DNA from: Micromussa lordhowensis
Taxonomy: Eukaryota > Cnidaria > Anthozoa > Scleractinia > Lobophylliidae
Direction of reading: 5' to 3'
NCBI GenBank assembly: GCA_964020085.1
Contig: OZ026604.1
Span: 13,114,542-13,178,541 of the forward strand
Length of the DNA: 64,000 bases
Of this stretch, positions 44,701 to 54,529 are shown piece by piece. A model generated the notes under the pieces. The model saw nothing but the letters and a program-made list of their open reading frames with translations, made no database searches and was not told where the DNA came from. Position 1 is the first letter of the stretch, and every line of letters begins with the position of its first letter. A program made the translations under genes and the position numbers.

Positions 44701-45433
44701 TGGAAGATTGTATTCACCAAGTTTGAAGGATGTAACTTAACTAGAAGACGCTCAGTTAATTTTTATAATTTTCCATACATTTGTCTGTAATTTTTTTTTC
44801 TGCGCCGCCGCGTCTTCCCAGCCAAATTTACAGACAAATGTATGGAAAATTATAAAAATTAACTGAGCGTCTTCTAGTTAAGTTACATCCTTCAAACTTG
44901 GTGAATACAATCTTCCACCTGATATTTTAACATTGCGATTCACAAATTGCGTAAAATTCGATTTTGGAAAAAGTTCTTTGCCATCGGATTCCCATACAAA
45001 CACTGTAATTTCTGACCGCTTTGCCTACCCGTCAAAATGGCGTCGGAAACCGTGATAAGGCCTATTCGTTTCTCCCTCTTTCATCCCATAGAGAGCTAAC
45101 CCAGCTAGCAATACATCTTCTCCTCCAAAGGTGGCTCTGCATTCATTTGAAAGAAACCAAGTGAGCACTTTAGCTTTCACTAGCTCGTTATGTTTTAAAA
45201 ACACACCGTTTAAAACTCGCGCGCGCAGATCTTGTCATGCCAGATCGAAGGATATTTGAGAGAGCTGCCTGCCGTGTGCTAGCGCTCAAGAAAGCTAGCA
45301 TCTTTTCACATACGACATTAGAAAGAAAGATAAATATCCATAGAAGGGTATCTACAAATGTATAAATTACTCCTTACCCAAGAGTAAGCGTGACATTGTA
45401 GAACACCAGGTAAATCTTCGCCAGAGCGGCCAT
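32692..45433 (-). CDS. HACD: Very-long-chain (3R)-3-hydroxyacyl-CoA dehydratase, complete, 8 coding exons, 218 aa
   Basis: Exons: 45433-45378, 42690-42573, 41527-41509, 37250-37162, 36775-36654, 35543-35504, 33411-33273, 32765-32692. All phases agree (657 nt with stop). The product is the third enzyme of ER fatty-acid elongation, removing water from 3-hydroxyacyl-CoA. Family blocks in order: [70 protein letters not shown]-like [22 protein letters not shown]. The catalytic Tyr and Glu known from yeast Phs1 correspond to Y143 and E150 in YPIGVTGE, with the same spacing of seven. The C-terminus ends in a basic [12 protein letters not shown] tail, as expected of ER retention. It is closest in design to HACD1/2 and has no p23-like domain as in HACD3. 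The exact paralogue is not decided. Confidence 0.94.
33273..33411 (-). CDS. HACD: HACD exon 7 (catalytic Glu)
   Basis: Acceptor GTATTTCAG, donor GTAAGT. It opens with [11 protein letters not shown] (Glu150 catalytic) and ends with [14 protein letters not shown]. Confidence 0.94.
33798..33836. repeat. Imperfect hairpin in HACD intron 6
   Basis: acgctactatctattctgtt faces gatagtgagtagcgt. It is probably the end of a longer interspersed repeat (33770-34260). Confidence 0.4.
34310..34440. repeat. Interspersed repeat family G, copy 3
   Basis: CACATCTTGAAAAGTTTAGCC and TCTTCTCCATCCTTAAACAT match the copies at 7028 and 32215. Confidence 0.6.
34500..34616. repeat. Fold-back MITE family A, copy 3
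   Basis: GGATATGAGATGG / CCAATCTCATATCC arms and a GCCAACGAGGCGC / GGGCCGAGTTGGC centre between aattattcc and ggaataatt. Confidence 0.75.
34784..34991. mobile_element. Inverted dimer of a Penelope-like terminal repeat, 13-bp direct flanks
   Basis: Two head-to-head copies of a segment containing TCAACTGGGTTGATAATGTG and GAAGCTGACGTTTCGAGCGT meet at gcgttaacgc. TATAATGGCTGGT occurs on both sides (34771-34783, 34992-35004). The same text as a monomer lies at 45784-45928. Assignment to Penelope-like elements is inference from the inverted-dimer layout and variable duplication length. Confidence 0.6.
35075..35153. repeat. Hairpin element
   Basis: attatcaaaaccgaggtctg with tgttatctgcc is mirrored by ggcagataaca and cacaaggttttgataat across a 16-bp loop. 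Confidence 0.65.
35504..35543 (-). CDS. HACD: HACD exon 6 (catalytic Tyr)
   Basis: A 40-nt exon, acceptor TTCCACAG, donor GTAAGT. It encodes [13 protein letters not shown]. Tyr143 of LYPIG is the predicted catalytic residue. Confidence 0.92.
36654..36775 (-). CDS. HACD: HACD exon 5
   Basis: Acceptor TGACTAG, donor GTAACT. It encodes [20 protein letters not shown] and [11 protein letters not shown], the most conserved helix of the family. Confidence 0.94.
37162..37250 (-). CDS. HACD: HACD exon 4
   Basis: Acceptor TTTTTCAG, donor GTGAGT. It encodes [19 protein letters not shown] then [11 protein letters not shown]. Confidence 0.93.
37770..38048 (-). pseudogene. LINE C-terminal zinc-binding domain fragment
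   Basis: [38 protein letters not shown] and [11 protein letters not shown] have the layout of the zinc-binding region (zf-RVT type) at the end of L1/Tx1-like reverse transcriptases, though the final Cys is not clear. The RT itself is missing. It lies in HACD intron 3. Confidence 0.65.
38380..40830 (-). other. HACD intron 3 interior, no gene recognised
   Basis: Several open frames show no family motif. A stretch at 38540-38910 with repeated TTCACGGAT and CACGGTTC looks like a repeat, and 40370-40770 may be one too. I can define no boundaries. Confidence 0.35.
40842..41020. repeat. (GAGC/GAGT)n microsatellite
   Basis: About 180 bp: gagcgagt x 10, then gagc x 5, then gagt x 15 or so, forming three blocks of different unit. 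The minus strand produces an artefactual SLTHSLTHS reading. Confidence 0.95.
41046..41075. repeat. 30-bp perfect palindrome
   Basis: gctcatggatgttac joins directly to gtaacatccatgagc with no loop, 25 bp from the microsatellite. Confidence 0.9.
41509..41527 (-). CDS. HACD: HACD exon 3, 19-nt microexon
   Basis: TTTCCTAG precedes GTATTACACTGTGCTGTAG and GTAAGT follows. It encodes VLHCAV plus the first base of Gly and fits the conserved EILHCAIG motif exactly, phase 0 in and phase 1 out. Skipping it would delete this motif and shift the frame. Confidence 0.88.
41690..42420 (+). repeat. tRNA-derived SINE array, about three tandem units
   Basis: Heads at about 41765, 42020 and 42265 carry TAGCTCAGTTGGTAGAGCAC and GGTTCAAATCCC boxes, each followed by TTTTTTTCAGGC, TTTCACAACTGCTTAAG and GATCAATCATATCTTCATA tails. 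The spacing of about 245 bp and head-to-tail order resemble a satellite built from a SINE. The first and last heads are incomplete. Confidence 0.8.
42573..42690 (-). CDS. HACD: HACD exon 2
   Basis: Acceptor TTTTGTAG; the donor GTGATT is weak. It encodes [16 protein letters not shown] then [19 protein letters not shown]. The weak donor precedes the microexon. Confidence 0.9.
43380..43510. repeat. ATCGAT-rich cryptic simple repeat
   Basis: Short overlapping ATCGATAT, CAATCGAT and GATTGAT words without a fixed unit. Confidence 0.6.
43540..43770 (+). repeat. Interspersed repeat family C, copy 2
   Basis: This is the inverted counterpart of 4310-4515. It retains ACTCAGGTGATTATAGAAAT, GTCATATTCCGCTATAATCA, AAATGGCCGCCTCGCGCTTT and GGAACACCAAACATG. 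Confidence 0.65.
44000..44020. repeat. (GATA)n microsatellite
   Basis: Five tandem gata units, close to a LINE-like 3' tail (AGCCAAAGGATGTAATGCAA, near 44160) of which a relative is seen near 46325. Confidence 0.7.
44552..45066. mobile_element. Perfect 515-bp hairpin element, 239-bp arms
   Basis: Arms 44552-44790 and 44828-45066 are exact reverse complements as far as I can read them, with a 37-bp centre holding a T run and GCGCCGCCGCG. Ends are AATAGGCCTTATCACGG. The flanks share CGT, possibly a 3-bp duplication. No ORF. It lies in HACD intron 1. Confidence 0.88.
45378..45433 (-). CDS. HACD: HACD exon 1
   Basis: ATG at 45433 opens [19 protein letters not shown]. The AYLVIYNV-like segment is the first helix of the family. 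Donor GTAAGG. It is masked by longer spurious frames on the same strand. Confidence 0.85.
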
Positions 45434-45783
45434 GTTGTACAGACGAAAGAGAGAAGACTGGTGCCAGGTCGGCCAAGACCCTCGCCGACTTTCGCCGACT
45501 TTTCTCCGACTCGGCTCCGACTCTCTCCGACAGCGCTCTCTCCAACCGACAGAGGCTTATTTCCGGAAGAAATATTTTGTTCAATAGCTCGAAAAGGAGA
45601 ACATTTTAGGTGCCAGCACTGACCCGAATGATCCCGCACGATCGCCATTGAAGATTTTCTGGTAGTTTTATGGCATACTTTTCTGAAAGAACTGCCAGTT
45701 CACGTCTTTTTCTTCCAGCTCTCTTCCCCTCGAGTCAGTACGTCTAGTAGGTTCCCAATCAGAATAGGCTATTTCCGAATTAA

Positions 45784-45928
45784 GGGGGCAAGTTTCTAAA
45801 GAAACTATGGTGCTGCGTCGGTGGGAGTATTACGAGATAATTTGGTTTTATCAACTGGGTTGATAATGTGAATTGTCCACCGTAAAGAGATTCGGAAGCT
45901 GACGTTTCGAGCGTTAGCCCTTCGTCGG
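45784..45928. repeat. Monomer of the Penelope-like terminal repeat
   Basis: It carries GGGGGCAAGTTTCTAAAG, TTTATCAACTGGGTTGATAA and AGCGTTAGCCCTTCGTCGG, and joins a family B MITE at about 45930. Confidence 0.6.
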
Positions 45929-45939
45929 ATTATTTCCGA

Positions 45940-46066
45940 ATTACCTTAAGCCTCTTTCTCAAAGCGAGTCTTGGTGCTCATCCTTTATTCACATGCAAAT
46001 TAAACTCAATTTTATAAGAATAGGGGAAGGCCTCGCTTTGAAAGAGAGGCTTTAGGTAAGATTGCA
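45940..46066. repeat. MITE family B, copy 2
   Basis: atttccgaattaccttaagc, CTTTCTCAAAGCGAG and GCCTCGCTTTGAAAGAGAGG match the copy at 1787. Confidence 0.65.
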
Positions 46067-46069
46067 CCC

Positions 46070-47178
46070 CTAGAGTTTGCAATATTTTTCAGTCCATAAT
46101 CGTGCCATTTTCCTTAATTAACATGCTCAGTCGGACTGGTGTACTACAAATGTAGGCCCCAGTAGCTTGAGAAGCCTCGGAGTCTTCCTAAGGACAGGTG
46201 GAGGAGAGAAGATAAGGAGAAGAGGAGGAAGGTCTGACACAAAGGTATTCATTGGCTCGTGTAGCGCGTCTGATATCGAACGTTGCACTGATCGGAAAAC
46301 ACAATTATTTATTACAATCAATGGATTAAAAACCAAAGGATGAACTGTAAAAGAGTCCCAGACCCCATATAAAAACAGATCACCTAAAAATATATAAAAA
46401 CACAATATAGCAATAGTTACATATGATACATTAACATCTATAAACTACTTAAAAATCACTAAGAAATTTCTTAACCCTAGTCTTAAAAGTATTTCTACCT
46501 GGAGTTATGAAAACCGGGTCGGCAAAGCTTAATTTTTTGTGTAACTTTACACAACTTCCCATGTGTAAGATTAGCTTGTTTACTGTGTTGTTTACGGCTG
46601 ATGTCAGTTTCTTTTCTTGTTTTCTGGTTAGGGATTTGTGTAGAAGTGCATGTAGACATAATTGTCATCCCCCCCCCCCCCCCCCCTTCCCTTTGCCCTT
46701 TATCCAATTGGCGTTAAGTTTGGCCCAGGCTACACTCCTCTGAATTTCAGTTCGCGCGGTGACTCTGAGAGGGAGCAAACCGATCAGCGTTCTACAACTG
46801 CTGTCTAAAGGAAGTCTGCCCGAGGACATCATTAAGTCCAATGAAGGTGCAAGTCTAACGATTTGCTAGCAAGCGTCGTCCATTATCGTACATGAGAAGG
46901 CCCACTGAAAACGGGACGTCATTTAGCCCCGTAATATGCGGGCCGTTCGCACTGTGGCGATAATGCTGTGCTTGCTTTAGACAGCAGAAAGCTTTAGCCA
47001 CATCAATTTAGGGCTTAGACGTGCAATGGACTAGACACTTCTGGCTGCTGTTGGCGTTATTTGCTCTGAACTTTGATGTAGCTAAAGACTTAGAAAAATA
47101 TCTGTTGAAATCTGGATCTGGCGTTCCGCGCTCGACAAAAATCAAGTTCATCCGGGACATTGCTATTTGCAAGCAAAC
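46070..47178. other. Intergenic stretch upstream of HACD
   Basis: No gene is called. A poly(C) run lies at 46670-46687 and LINE-tail-like sequence at 46290-46410. It could hold the HACD promoter and that of the candidate exon at 47179, which point away from each other. Confidence 0.35.
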
Positions 47179-47221
47179 ATGGCCACGAGCAGAGTGAAGA
47201 ACATGAGTTCAAGCGCTGATC
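47179..47221 (+). CDS. Candidate first coding exon of an unknown gene
   Basis: ATG at 47179 opens MATSRVKNMSSSAD and ends in phase 1 at a consensus donor GTGAGT. It lies about 1.7 kb from the HACD start, divergently oriented. I cannot find a following exon in the window. It may be chance or belong to a gene decayed or interrupted by the LINE at 48171. Confidence 0.25.
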
Positions 47222-48170
47222 GTGAGTACAATTTTCTTGTTTTATCAATTTTAGGCGTTCTCGGCTTAGCTAACTATCAGAAATGTCTGTGATTCGCTAG
47301 CGCGGAAGAAATCTATTTGCGTGGCTTCCGGGCGATAATTGACGTAACGACAACATGTTGAGTGTTCGCTTACTGCTAACTATGGCTTATTTTGGTGGAA
47401 TTTCAATCGATTCTCGATGTAGGAAGCTCTTGTTCAGTCTATTTAGTACGATGCAGGCCTTTAGAAAGTTATAGATAAGCTCTCCGCCGCGGCCTTGACA
47501 TAGTGTACGTTCGTGTTTATTTAGACTCGAATTTCATTTTGAAGCACTGTTAATTAACTTGTACAATTCGTGATTCAACGAAAATACGGTGAATTTAGTC
47601 TTCCTGGCCTCGAAAGGCATACAGAAGAGTTATTTCCTTTTATTTGAGCTACGATAAGGTTTTGCTGACTATTTAAGTTGCTATGAGAGCCTGAACCAGT
47701 GCAGCGAAAGTGTGTGAATGTGTGATTTCCGATGGTGTTGACAGGTATGTGATGTCTTGTTTAAGTGCGGTTTCGCCAAAATAGTCTGTGCCAGGCATTA
47801 ATATTGTTACGTCGGTGTTAAGCTTAGCTGATCGTACCTTGGAAAAAGCATTTCTCGACTCGGCAAAATTGTATCTTGGTATAGTTTCAGCGGGCTCTTA
47901 TGACATTGAACCATAGGCCAGTCTTTGTGCAGACAAGGTGACAAATTGTGCACTATGTTTCATTCAGTTTGTTGTCTATTCCATGCGAAATTTTGTTTAT
48001 CGGACCGCGAGAAAAGTAGTGTTTTGCTGACTATATAAGTTGCTATGTAAGCCTTAACCAGGCACTTTATCGCTGTGGCGAACTCAGCTTAAGAAATTCT
48101 AGACTGAAATGACACCGCTTTGAAACTTCGCCGGAAGTCAGGTTACTGAATAAATGTTCTAAAATTTGCG

Positions 48171-48965
48171 TCATTTTAAACTTCGACTCGTTGGAATGCT
48201 TCTAGGGATCATTAACCTACTGCCCGGCGTCAGATAAAAGCTTTTAATCGGCCTTTGGACGAATGTTATTGTTTTTAACTGCCAAGTAGTAAAATGAGTC
48301 GTTATTTTTGCTAGCCCGGTTTTCAAAAAACCAGGTATATTTATATTATCGGAAACACGAGTATCTAAGGGTAGCTGATTCCATTGGTCAATTATTCTAT
48401 GGAAGAAACTGTACTTCAAAACATTAGTTCTAGCATATTTCTTCTTTAAAGTTAAAAAGTCCATAGACCTAAGTGAGAATCGGTCAGCTTCTGAGTGGAA
48501 ATCTATAATTTTACTGATGTCAATATCAATGTTGCCATTAAGTACTTTATATAAGAAAGTCGCGTCAGTCAGTGATCTCCTCTTCTCCAGTGACATGAGG
48601 TTTAACTTTTTCAAACGAATATCACAGGGATCATCAGTTTTTAAGATAAATCCTCTCTCCAGCTTATCAGTATTTCTTTTTTGTATATGGGGACCATACC
48701 ACTGAACAATATTCCAAATTTGAGCGGACAATGAGCAGTAAAGAGTACACAGGGTCCTAGGGTCATCCAGACCTTTACAAGTTCTCTTAATCAGACCGAG
48801 CATTCTGTTAGCCTTAGATACTATATGATCTATATGTGGGTTCCATGATAAGTGATAATTTGTAACAATCCCTAAGTCCTCCTGTTCGGAGTTTTCCAGT
48901 AAAAAACTAGTCGTGAGTGGTTGAATCTTCTTAGTAATTTTCATAATTTTGCAATTTTGCATCAC
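48171..48965 (-). pseudogene. 5'-truncated LINE, C-terminal part of ORF2
   Basis: A 264-codon frame lacks the RT palm but retains the region after it: EDLGIVTNYHLSWNPHIDHI, KANRMLGLIKRTC, YGPHIQKRNTDKLERGFILK, KLNLMSLEKRR. This is the C-terminal layout of CR1/L2/Jockey-type elements. Sequence similarity is lost above about 48975, as expected from aborted target-primed reverse transcription. Confidence 0.85.
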
Positions 48966-48969
48966 TGTG

Positions 48970-51230
48970 AATTAACAACTGCAAAGAAAACGGAGCTGCT
49001 TCCTTTTTCAGAGGCACGAAGTTGAAAACATTTCTTAGTGCTAAGTTTTTTATAGACAGGAATTATCTCAAGAAAGCGCTCTAAAGTTTAGTTCTTCTAG
49101 GCTTCTCTGGTCCTCCACCCTTCTCTTCTCGCCTCAGAGAGGCCTGATGCCAGGCTACTCTTCTAATGAATTTTTTATCAGCCAAGCTTGCTCGGGGGTC
49201 TTGTTGAAATATCGGCTTTCGGTGTTTTTTGTACGGACCTTGCTACCCTCGAACTGTAATGTCAAGACCCCAGGCAGATGTTCTCCCAATAGGGCCCTCG
49301 CACTTTGTTAACTGCATGATGAAAACCTCATCAGACTGTGTTAGAAATTTCTTCTGGCAGTGGATTTGCAAATTTCCCTGTGGAAGGACCACAGAGTCTG
49401 ACAATCAGTAGTTCTTAGCTTGGCTATTTTAATATTTGCTGTCTCTTGTAGGCTAAGGCCTACATCATTAATATAAATATTTCTTTATAGTGCGCCTTTC
49501 TCCCAGGCTTTCACGGTTAATTGATGTCGTTGACGTATCCGAGCTGCAGTTGGAGCTGGAGACGAACGGCCTCGGACCACATGACCCGAAAAACGATTGA
49601 CCGAGGCAAAATATCGAGGCCTAGGAACTAAGCAAAGGTAGAAGATGAAAAAGAGAAAGCCTCTGAAACCTGGGTACACATCTTCCAATGTTAAATGCTG
49701 TATAGGTACTAAATCGAAGTTAATAGACCAGTTTTAATTCAAAGATATAGTAATCTGCAACTGACCACATTCAGTACAGTTGCCGTTCTACTGCAGTTCA
49801 ATCGCACATTTTCCTGCCTCAATAAATCTACGTATAATTTCACATTTTACCGTTAAATATTTATAGACTAAGTTGACATCCCTGTATTCGGTGTCTGGCA
49901 AAGCTTAACTTGAATGCCGCCATTTTGCTGCACTCCTGTGTGTTACATCAATTTCACCAACTAGTTTACTCAGTTTAAAACTTATTTTAGTGAGGCCGTG
50001 ATTTCGGTCAAATTCTGGCCTATCTGGGCCGGGTAAATCAGCGCACGCTTTAATTGTCTTTAATTGTCTTATGCTTAAAGTATTTTAGCGCAAGTTCATT
50101 TAAAAGCAAAACTGACGTAAAACCACAGGACTCCTGCCTCATTCCAGTCACGAGGCTAGGTCTACACCTGGTGATTGCCGTAAGTCTCGTTGACATAAGA
50201 GAAAGGTATATCATCATGGGCTGATCTCTGCAGAAAAATTAAACACAACGGCGCAATTAATAGAGTGATTTCTACCTTAACCGCACACCGTACAAATCTC
50301 GCTCGATCTGGCTGGCGATAAATTTATCAACGAGCTGATGTTACTCAAGTGAGAGCCGTTTTCAATAGTTTGGTCCACGATTTCTCGTATGTGACTAAAA
50401 TGAACAGTTATATAAAGCCCACTGGAGCTTAGGATTGATCCAATGTGAAATAATACGATGTGAGATAAATAAAAAAAAATACTTCCGTAAAACTACATAT
50501 ATGTTATATCCGCGACCCTACACTTAATCCTGGTACCTGGTTATGATAGGAGGAGTAAGTAGCACTATCAGCCCTTGGTTTCTATTAAAAAAGAAAAAAA
50601 ACAGCACAAAATTAGGCTCGCATTCAGTTAAGAACGAAACACAGGCAAATCGGCTTCATACATAATTATAACATTTAAGTTTAAGCTATAGTCATTTCTA
50701 TGGTTCCCTTGTTCTTCTACTTCGATTGGCCAGTAGCTGGGAGTGTTTTTGCTTGTATTCAGTTACTTGTCACTTCCTATAGCCTCCTTAAAACAAGGGT
50801 TTAACCGAAATCGGTGAGAAAAAAGGGAAGACTCGTCCCGTTTTTTTCCATTTCCCTTTTTCCACTATCGATTTGAGAGCGTAATTACATAATGATGATC
50901 GCCAACTCATACAACCCTTTACTGTGTAAAGCCGAGCTTTTTTTCATGGCGTTATGTCGCGTCTCATGGCTCATACAAATCTCAGGGATATTATTCGACA
51001 CTCAAAATACATCCCCACACTTTAATTCTCCTACATAACCTGTGCCTTCTAATTTTTGCGAATGAGGATATACCTCACCCCGGCTTACATGAGGTTCATA
51101 ATGCTGGAAGTGTACATCTCTGGTATTGTGTCCTTTCCAATTAAGAAGGCTATTTTTAGATAAATCGTTTTTTTCCCGCAAACCTGTGGCCAATCAATTT
51201 GGACCATTGTTAATGGCCGAATTTAATTGG
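48970..51230. other. Gene-free stretch
   Basis: No coding family is recognised. Short frames at 49229-49411 and 49485-49688 have no motif or splice support. Confidence 0.4.
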
Positions 51231-51299
51231 TTTTAAAATTAGAAATATGATCCGACTTTTCCGCTGTTCCTAATTTCAGTATACGTTCATATATACTAA

Positions 51300-51612
51300 T
51301 CGTCTTACCTCTAGTTTTAGTTCCTTGTATTTATCTAAATATGTTAATGTACTTGTATAAACAGTTTTGTAAGTTTCCTTTTTTGTGTGTATTTATGGTC
51401 TACTAACATCACCTTATCTCACCTTTCAATTTTATCTTATATAAAGTTATTTTAATCTTTTTTTTCTTTTTCACAATTTGTAAATACGTATATGGTTGTT
51501 TGTAATTAGATCTTGTTTGACTGGCCTGCCTAGATTAGCTTTAGCTATCCGCGGGCCAGCTTAAGTTATAATTTGTAACTTACATGTTTTAAATAAAGAT
51601 TGTTGTTGTTGT
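51300..51612 (+). repeat. LINE 3' tail with TTG terminal repeats
   Basis: It ends AAATAAAGATTGTTGTTGTTG, a simple-repeat terminus typical of L2/CR1-type 3' ends. No coding part remains. Confidence 0.45.
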
Positions 51613-51838
51613 ATTTTACACTTTTTTCCCTTTCAAGTCGTGCACATCTTCAGGTAGTTGTATATTTGTCATTTGAGTGCACAATTTCAACCTTAATTAG
51701 AGCGCGAGTCCCTGTCGTGATGTCATGAGGAGCAGATGGCGAACGAAATTAATAAAGATATTGAGTGAAGATTATGAAGAAGAAGAATGGTTTGAAAGCG
51801 TTACAGCGAATCGGTATTTCTGAGTTGATGATTTTGCT

Positions 51839-52315
51839 TCATCTATCTGGATTGACGTAGTCTACACCGATATCCTCTCGATGCAGGTGATTTTTTCCCG
51901 CGAAATTTAGGGCTTTAAAAATAGGCGCCTTGTTCGAACCCGATGGGGCGCGCGTGTCGTACAACGAGATGTACACTTGCAGGAGAATTAAACCTCTGTA
52001 GCATAGATCTGTTTCAAGCATAGGTTTAAAAGGCAATCTATTACTTACCTTCCAATAGTCTCGTCTGTATGAATATGCAAAGTATCCGATTGAAACAACA
52101 CACAGCAAAAACTCGAAGCAACCCAGAATGAGTACGAGGATGGTGAAGATCTTGACTCGCAGCATATTCTGATTGGGGTAGCTACTGTAAGAGTACCAAC
52201 TGAACGAGCCTATCTCTTCACCAGTAAATGCCGTGTGCAGTGCCATACTGTAACAAACTATCAACATGGTGGACAGGAGGAGAGATATCACTGTGAACAA
52301 CAGGAAATCCACCAA
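51839..52315 (-). CDS. MS4A-like exon 3, read-through version
   Basis: Acceptor ATCTTCAG. Residues to 52049 (SYRRDYWK) carry helices 3 and 4. Beyond the donor at 52048 the codons look less constrained, so the true coding end may be 52049 with a further exon unseen. Confidence 0.55.
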   Translation of the reverse strand: MVDFLLFTVISLLLSTMLIVCYSMALHTAFTGEEIGSFSWYSYSSYPNQNMLRVKIFTILVLILGCFEFLLCVVSIGYFAYSYRRDYWKVSNRLPFKPMLETDLCYRGLILLQVYISLYDTRAPSGSNKAPIFKALNFAGKNHLHREDIGVDYVNPDR

Positions 52316-54529
52316 CTGAAGATAAAAAAATACGGCTGATCACAAAATTACATTTGTTATAGCTGGCATTTTTCCCGCTACAGCGCGCCCATTCGTTGGC
52401 TAGTTAATAGTCACATGACATCCAACAATGAAACTGCTTACTCCCCAAAGCCATGAGAGAGCAACATTGTGAAAACTATGACGTCAAAAGGGAAACAGTT
52501 CACTGTTACCCGCGAAATGTTGACCGCTGTCGCACGTGATCAGAGCGTGCAGTTGACCTGATAATGTCGCTGAAATCTCAGCGCGTTTTTCAATTGTTTT
52601 TTGCCATTTGTTTTGCTATATAACAAATCACTTAATGGCTGGTCCCTTGGAGGAACAGCAAATCTTGTTTCCCTCGAATCTCAATGTTTCCCTCTACTTC
52701 CTCTCGAGAAAAGATTCTCGGGAAACAAAATTCACTGTTCCCCTCGGGACCAGTCATCAAGTGTTAAATATTAAGCATGACACCTAAAACCCGATTTTTA
52801 CAGAACTAGCGAAATACGACGTGGTGGGAACTTTTTTGCCCACCCTGGTGAAATTCACACCTTCCCCTGTTACTTTTCAAAACATTCCTTGGATATTTCC
52901 TAGTTTCATTCCTAGCCCTCTCACTTGTACACTGAATATTTGTCTACATAAAGCCTTAAAGCAAGCTTTTAATGCAGTAATTGTAAGGCGATCTTGGTGC
53001 AAAGCTATCCAGATACCTATGTGAGAAAACTTATCAAGTACGTAAAGAAGATCTGAAATGGGAGAAGGGGGTACAGTACTGCTCTGAAATGTCAGTTATC
53101 AATCAAAGTTTCGGCGATATCTCAGCTATCAGTGAAAATATCAACTTATTTCCTCAACTATCAGTGAAATATCAACTTATTTCTCAGCTATCAGTGAAAA
53201 TATCAAGTTATTTCTCAGCTATCAGTGAAAATATCAACTTATTTCTCAGCTATCGGTAGTGAAAATGTCAACTTATTTCTCAGGACAAAAGTGTAAAACA
53301 GCTTTCCTTCAGCGGGAGCCTCATAGATATATCGGTCTCGAGCACTGCTAATCTGAGCAATCACAGAACAAATGCTGAATTTTCAGCCAGTGAGAGGCAA
53401 GCCTCGACCTGCTTCCAGTCTTAAGTGGGTTTTCGGCCATGCAGCACTTTCGAAGGGTGGCACACGTTTACCTTTACATGCGCTCTGATTGGTTGGCTCA
53501 ATTTAACTTGACATTGATCCCCTTTGATTACAGCTTGACGACAGTGATTTTAAAAAATAACAATTCTTATCGTTATGTTTTACGCGTCAAGTGCGGATAA
53601 ATTGTAACAAAACAACTTACAACTAATTATGTTCATGGTCTCCTATGCATACAGATATAAATTCAAGAACTGAACACAGTATTTTTCATTTCTAACTGAA
53701 ATTCTACAGACAATAGAATTTCGAAATATCGATAGAATGATTTGGTTGTTTTAGAAGTGAACACATGTCACACGTACCGAATTTGCACCGCATGAGACAC
53801 TTACATAATACTTTCTGGAATTGTCTGTGTTCTCCATGTTTGAGTCGCTAACTGCAATAGCGCCTGTAGCTGCAACCTTTGATGAATAAGAATAAAGGAA
53901 AACAGAAAAATTAAGATAAACTTCCCAAATCAAGTGCTTTCCCATCCCCAGCCCGAAATTGTAAAATCCCTGGTTTATCAGAATCGATTAAATTTTAGAT
54001 GTAGATATTGACTTCGTCATAGAAGACTGGTGATGCATTTTGTAAGTGTTTGTTTAATTATTCAAAGTTCGGCAGCAGTTACATTCTTTGCTACATAGCT
54101 CCGTTTAAAGCCTTGGCTGTTGAACAGTGTCATCTTTTAGAGCCTCTCAACTCTTTTACTTATGAAATTCTCTAAAGCTTGCTCATTAGAATAAGACAAG
54201 AAATATTTAACATTTTAATCAAACAACCAAAGCATTTCAAATCAGACTATGTTTTGACTGGTGGTGGCGTAGAGATTGTCAACGATAGTCTATAGGAATG
54301 TCAACAAAAACATGGTTCTGAAGCAAAAAGCAGATTGTAACAGCAATGAAACTCCACTTACCACGACGCCAATCCACAAGGCCAAAAGCATGACACTAGT
54401 CCAGTGATCCACAACAATTCTTACGACGATTCCAAGTACAATCAAGAAACCACCAAACAGGCCATGACTTACTCCTAACAACTTCAAAACACCATCAAAG
54501 TACACAATAGCTCCGTCGCGGACACCCAT
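51839..54529 (-). CDS. Four-pass MS4A/CD20-like membrane protein
   Basis: Exons 54529-54362, 53876-53805 and 52315-52049 join in phase 0. ATG at 54529 opens MGVRDGAIVYFDG; a TTG nine bases upstream is not a start. Helix 1 is LLGVSHGLFGGFLIVLGIVV, helix 2 begins SVMLLALWIGVVVAATGAIA, a short polar loop follows, helix 3 is FLLFTVISLLLSTMLIVCYS, and helix 4 is FTILVLILGCFEFLLCVVSI. The LGV..G..G.....LGI pattern and WIGV..... ATG pairing resemble MS4A proteins, which are plasma-membrane four-helix proteins. The final exon is doubtful: 52049 has a good GTAAGT donor, yet the frame stays open to a TGA at 51839 (238 aa if read through). The name is a family-level guess. Confidence 0.6.
52613..52767. 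repeat. Fold-back repeat family D, copy 2
   Basis: ataacaaatcacttaatggc with TGGTCCCTTGG is mirrored by CTCGGGACCAGTCATCAAGTG. The inner CTCGAATCTCAATGTTTCCC faces GATTCTCGGGAAACA. Confidence 0.75.
53110..53285 (+). repeat. 31-bp minisatellite
   Basis: Five to six units of TCTCAGCTATCAGTGAAAAT plus ATCAACTTATT, with small indels. It lies between exons 2 and 3 of the MS4A-like gene. Confidence 0.85.
53805..53876 (-). CDS. MS4A-like exon 2
   Basis: Acceptor ATCAAAG, donor GTAAGT. It encodes VAATGAIAVSDSNMENTDNS and RKYY. Two alternative AG acceptors lie 7 and 13 nt in; I kept the one preserving the frame and the helix end. Confidence 0.6.
54362..54529 (-). CDS. MS4A-like exon 1
   Basis: Residues 1-56, donor GTAAGT, phase 0. 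It encodes the start and helices 1 and 2. Confidence 0.7.

Noticed and set aside
45318..45648. Two longer minus-strand frames over the HACD start
   Set aside because: Neither matches a family; the third frame holds the HACD first helix and splices correctly.
49229..49411. Possible second exon for the candidate at 47179
   Set aside because: Phase can be forced to fit but the residues resemble nothing and the acceptor is weak.
6687..54529. A functional cluster of SLC12A8, HACD and MS4A-like genes
   Set aside because: Same strand alone is weak evidence; their roles do not connect.
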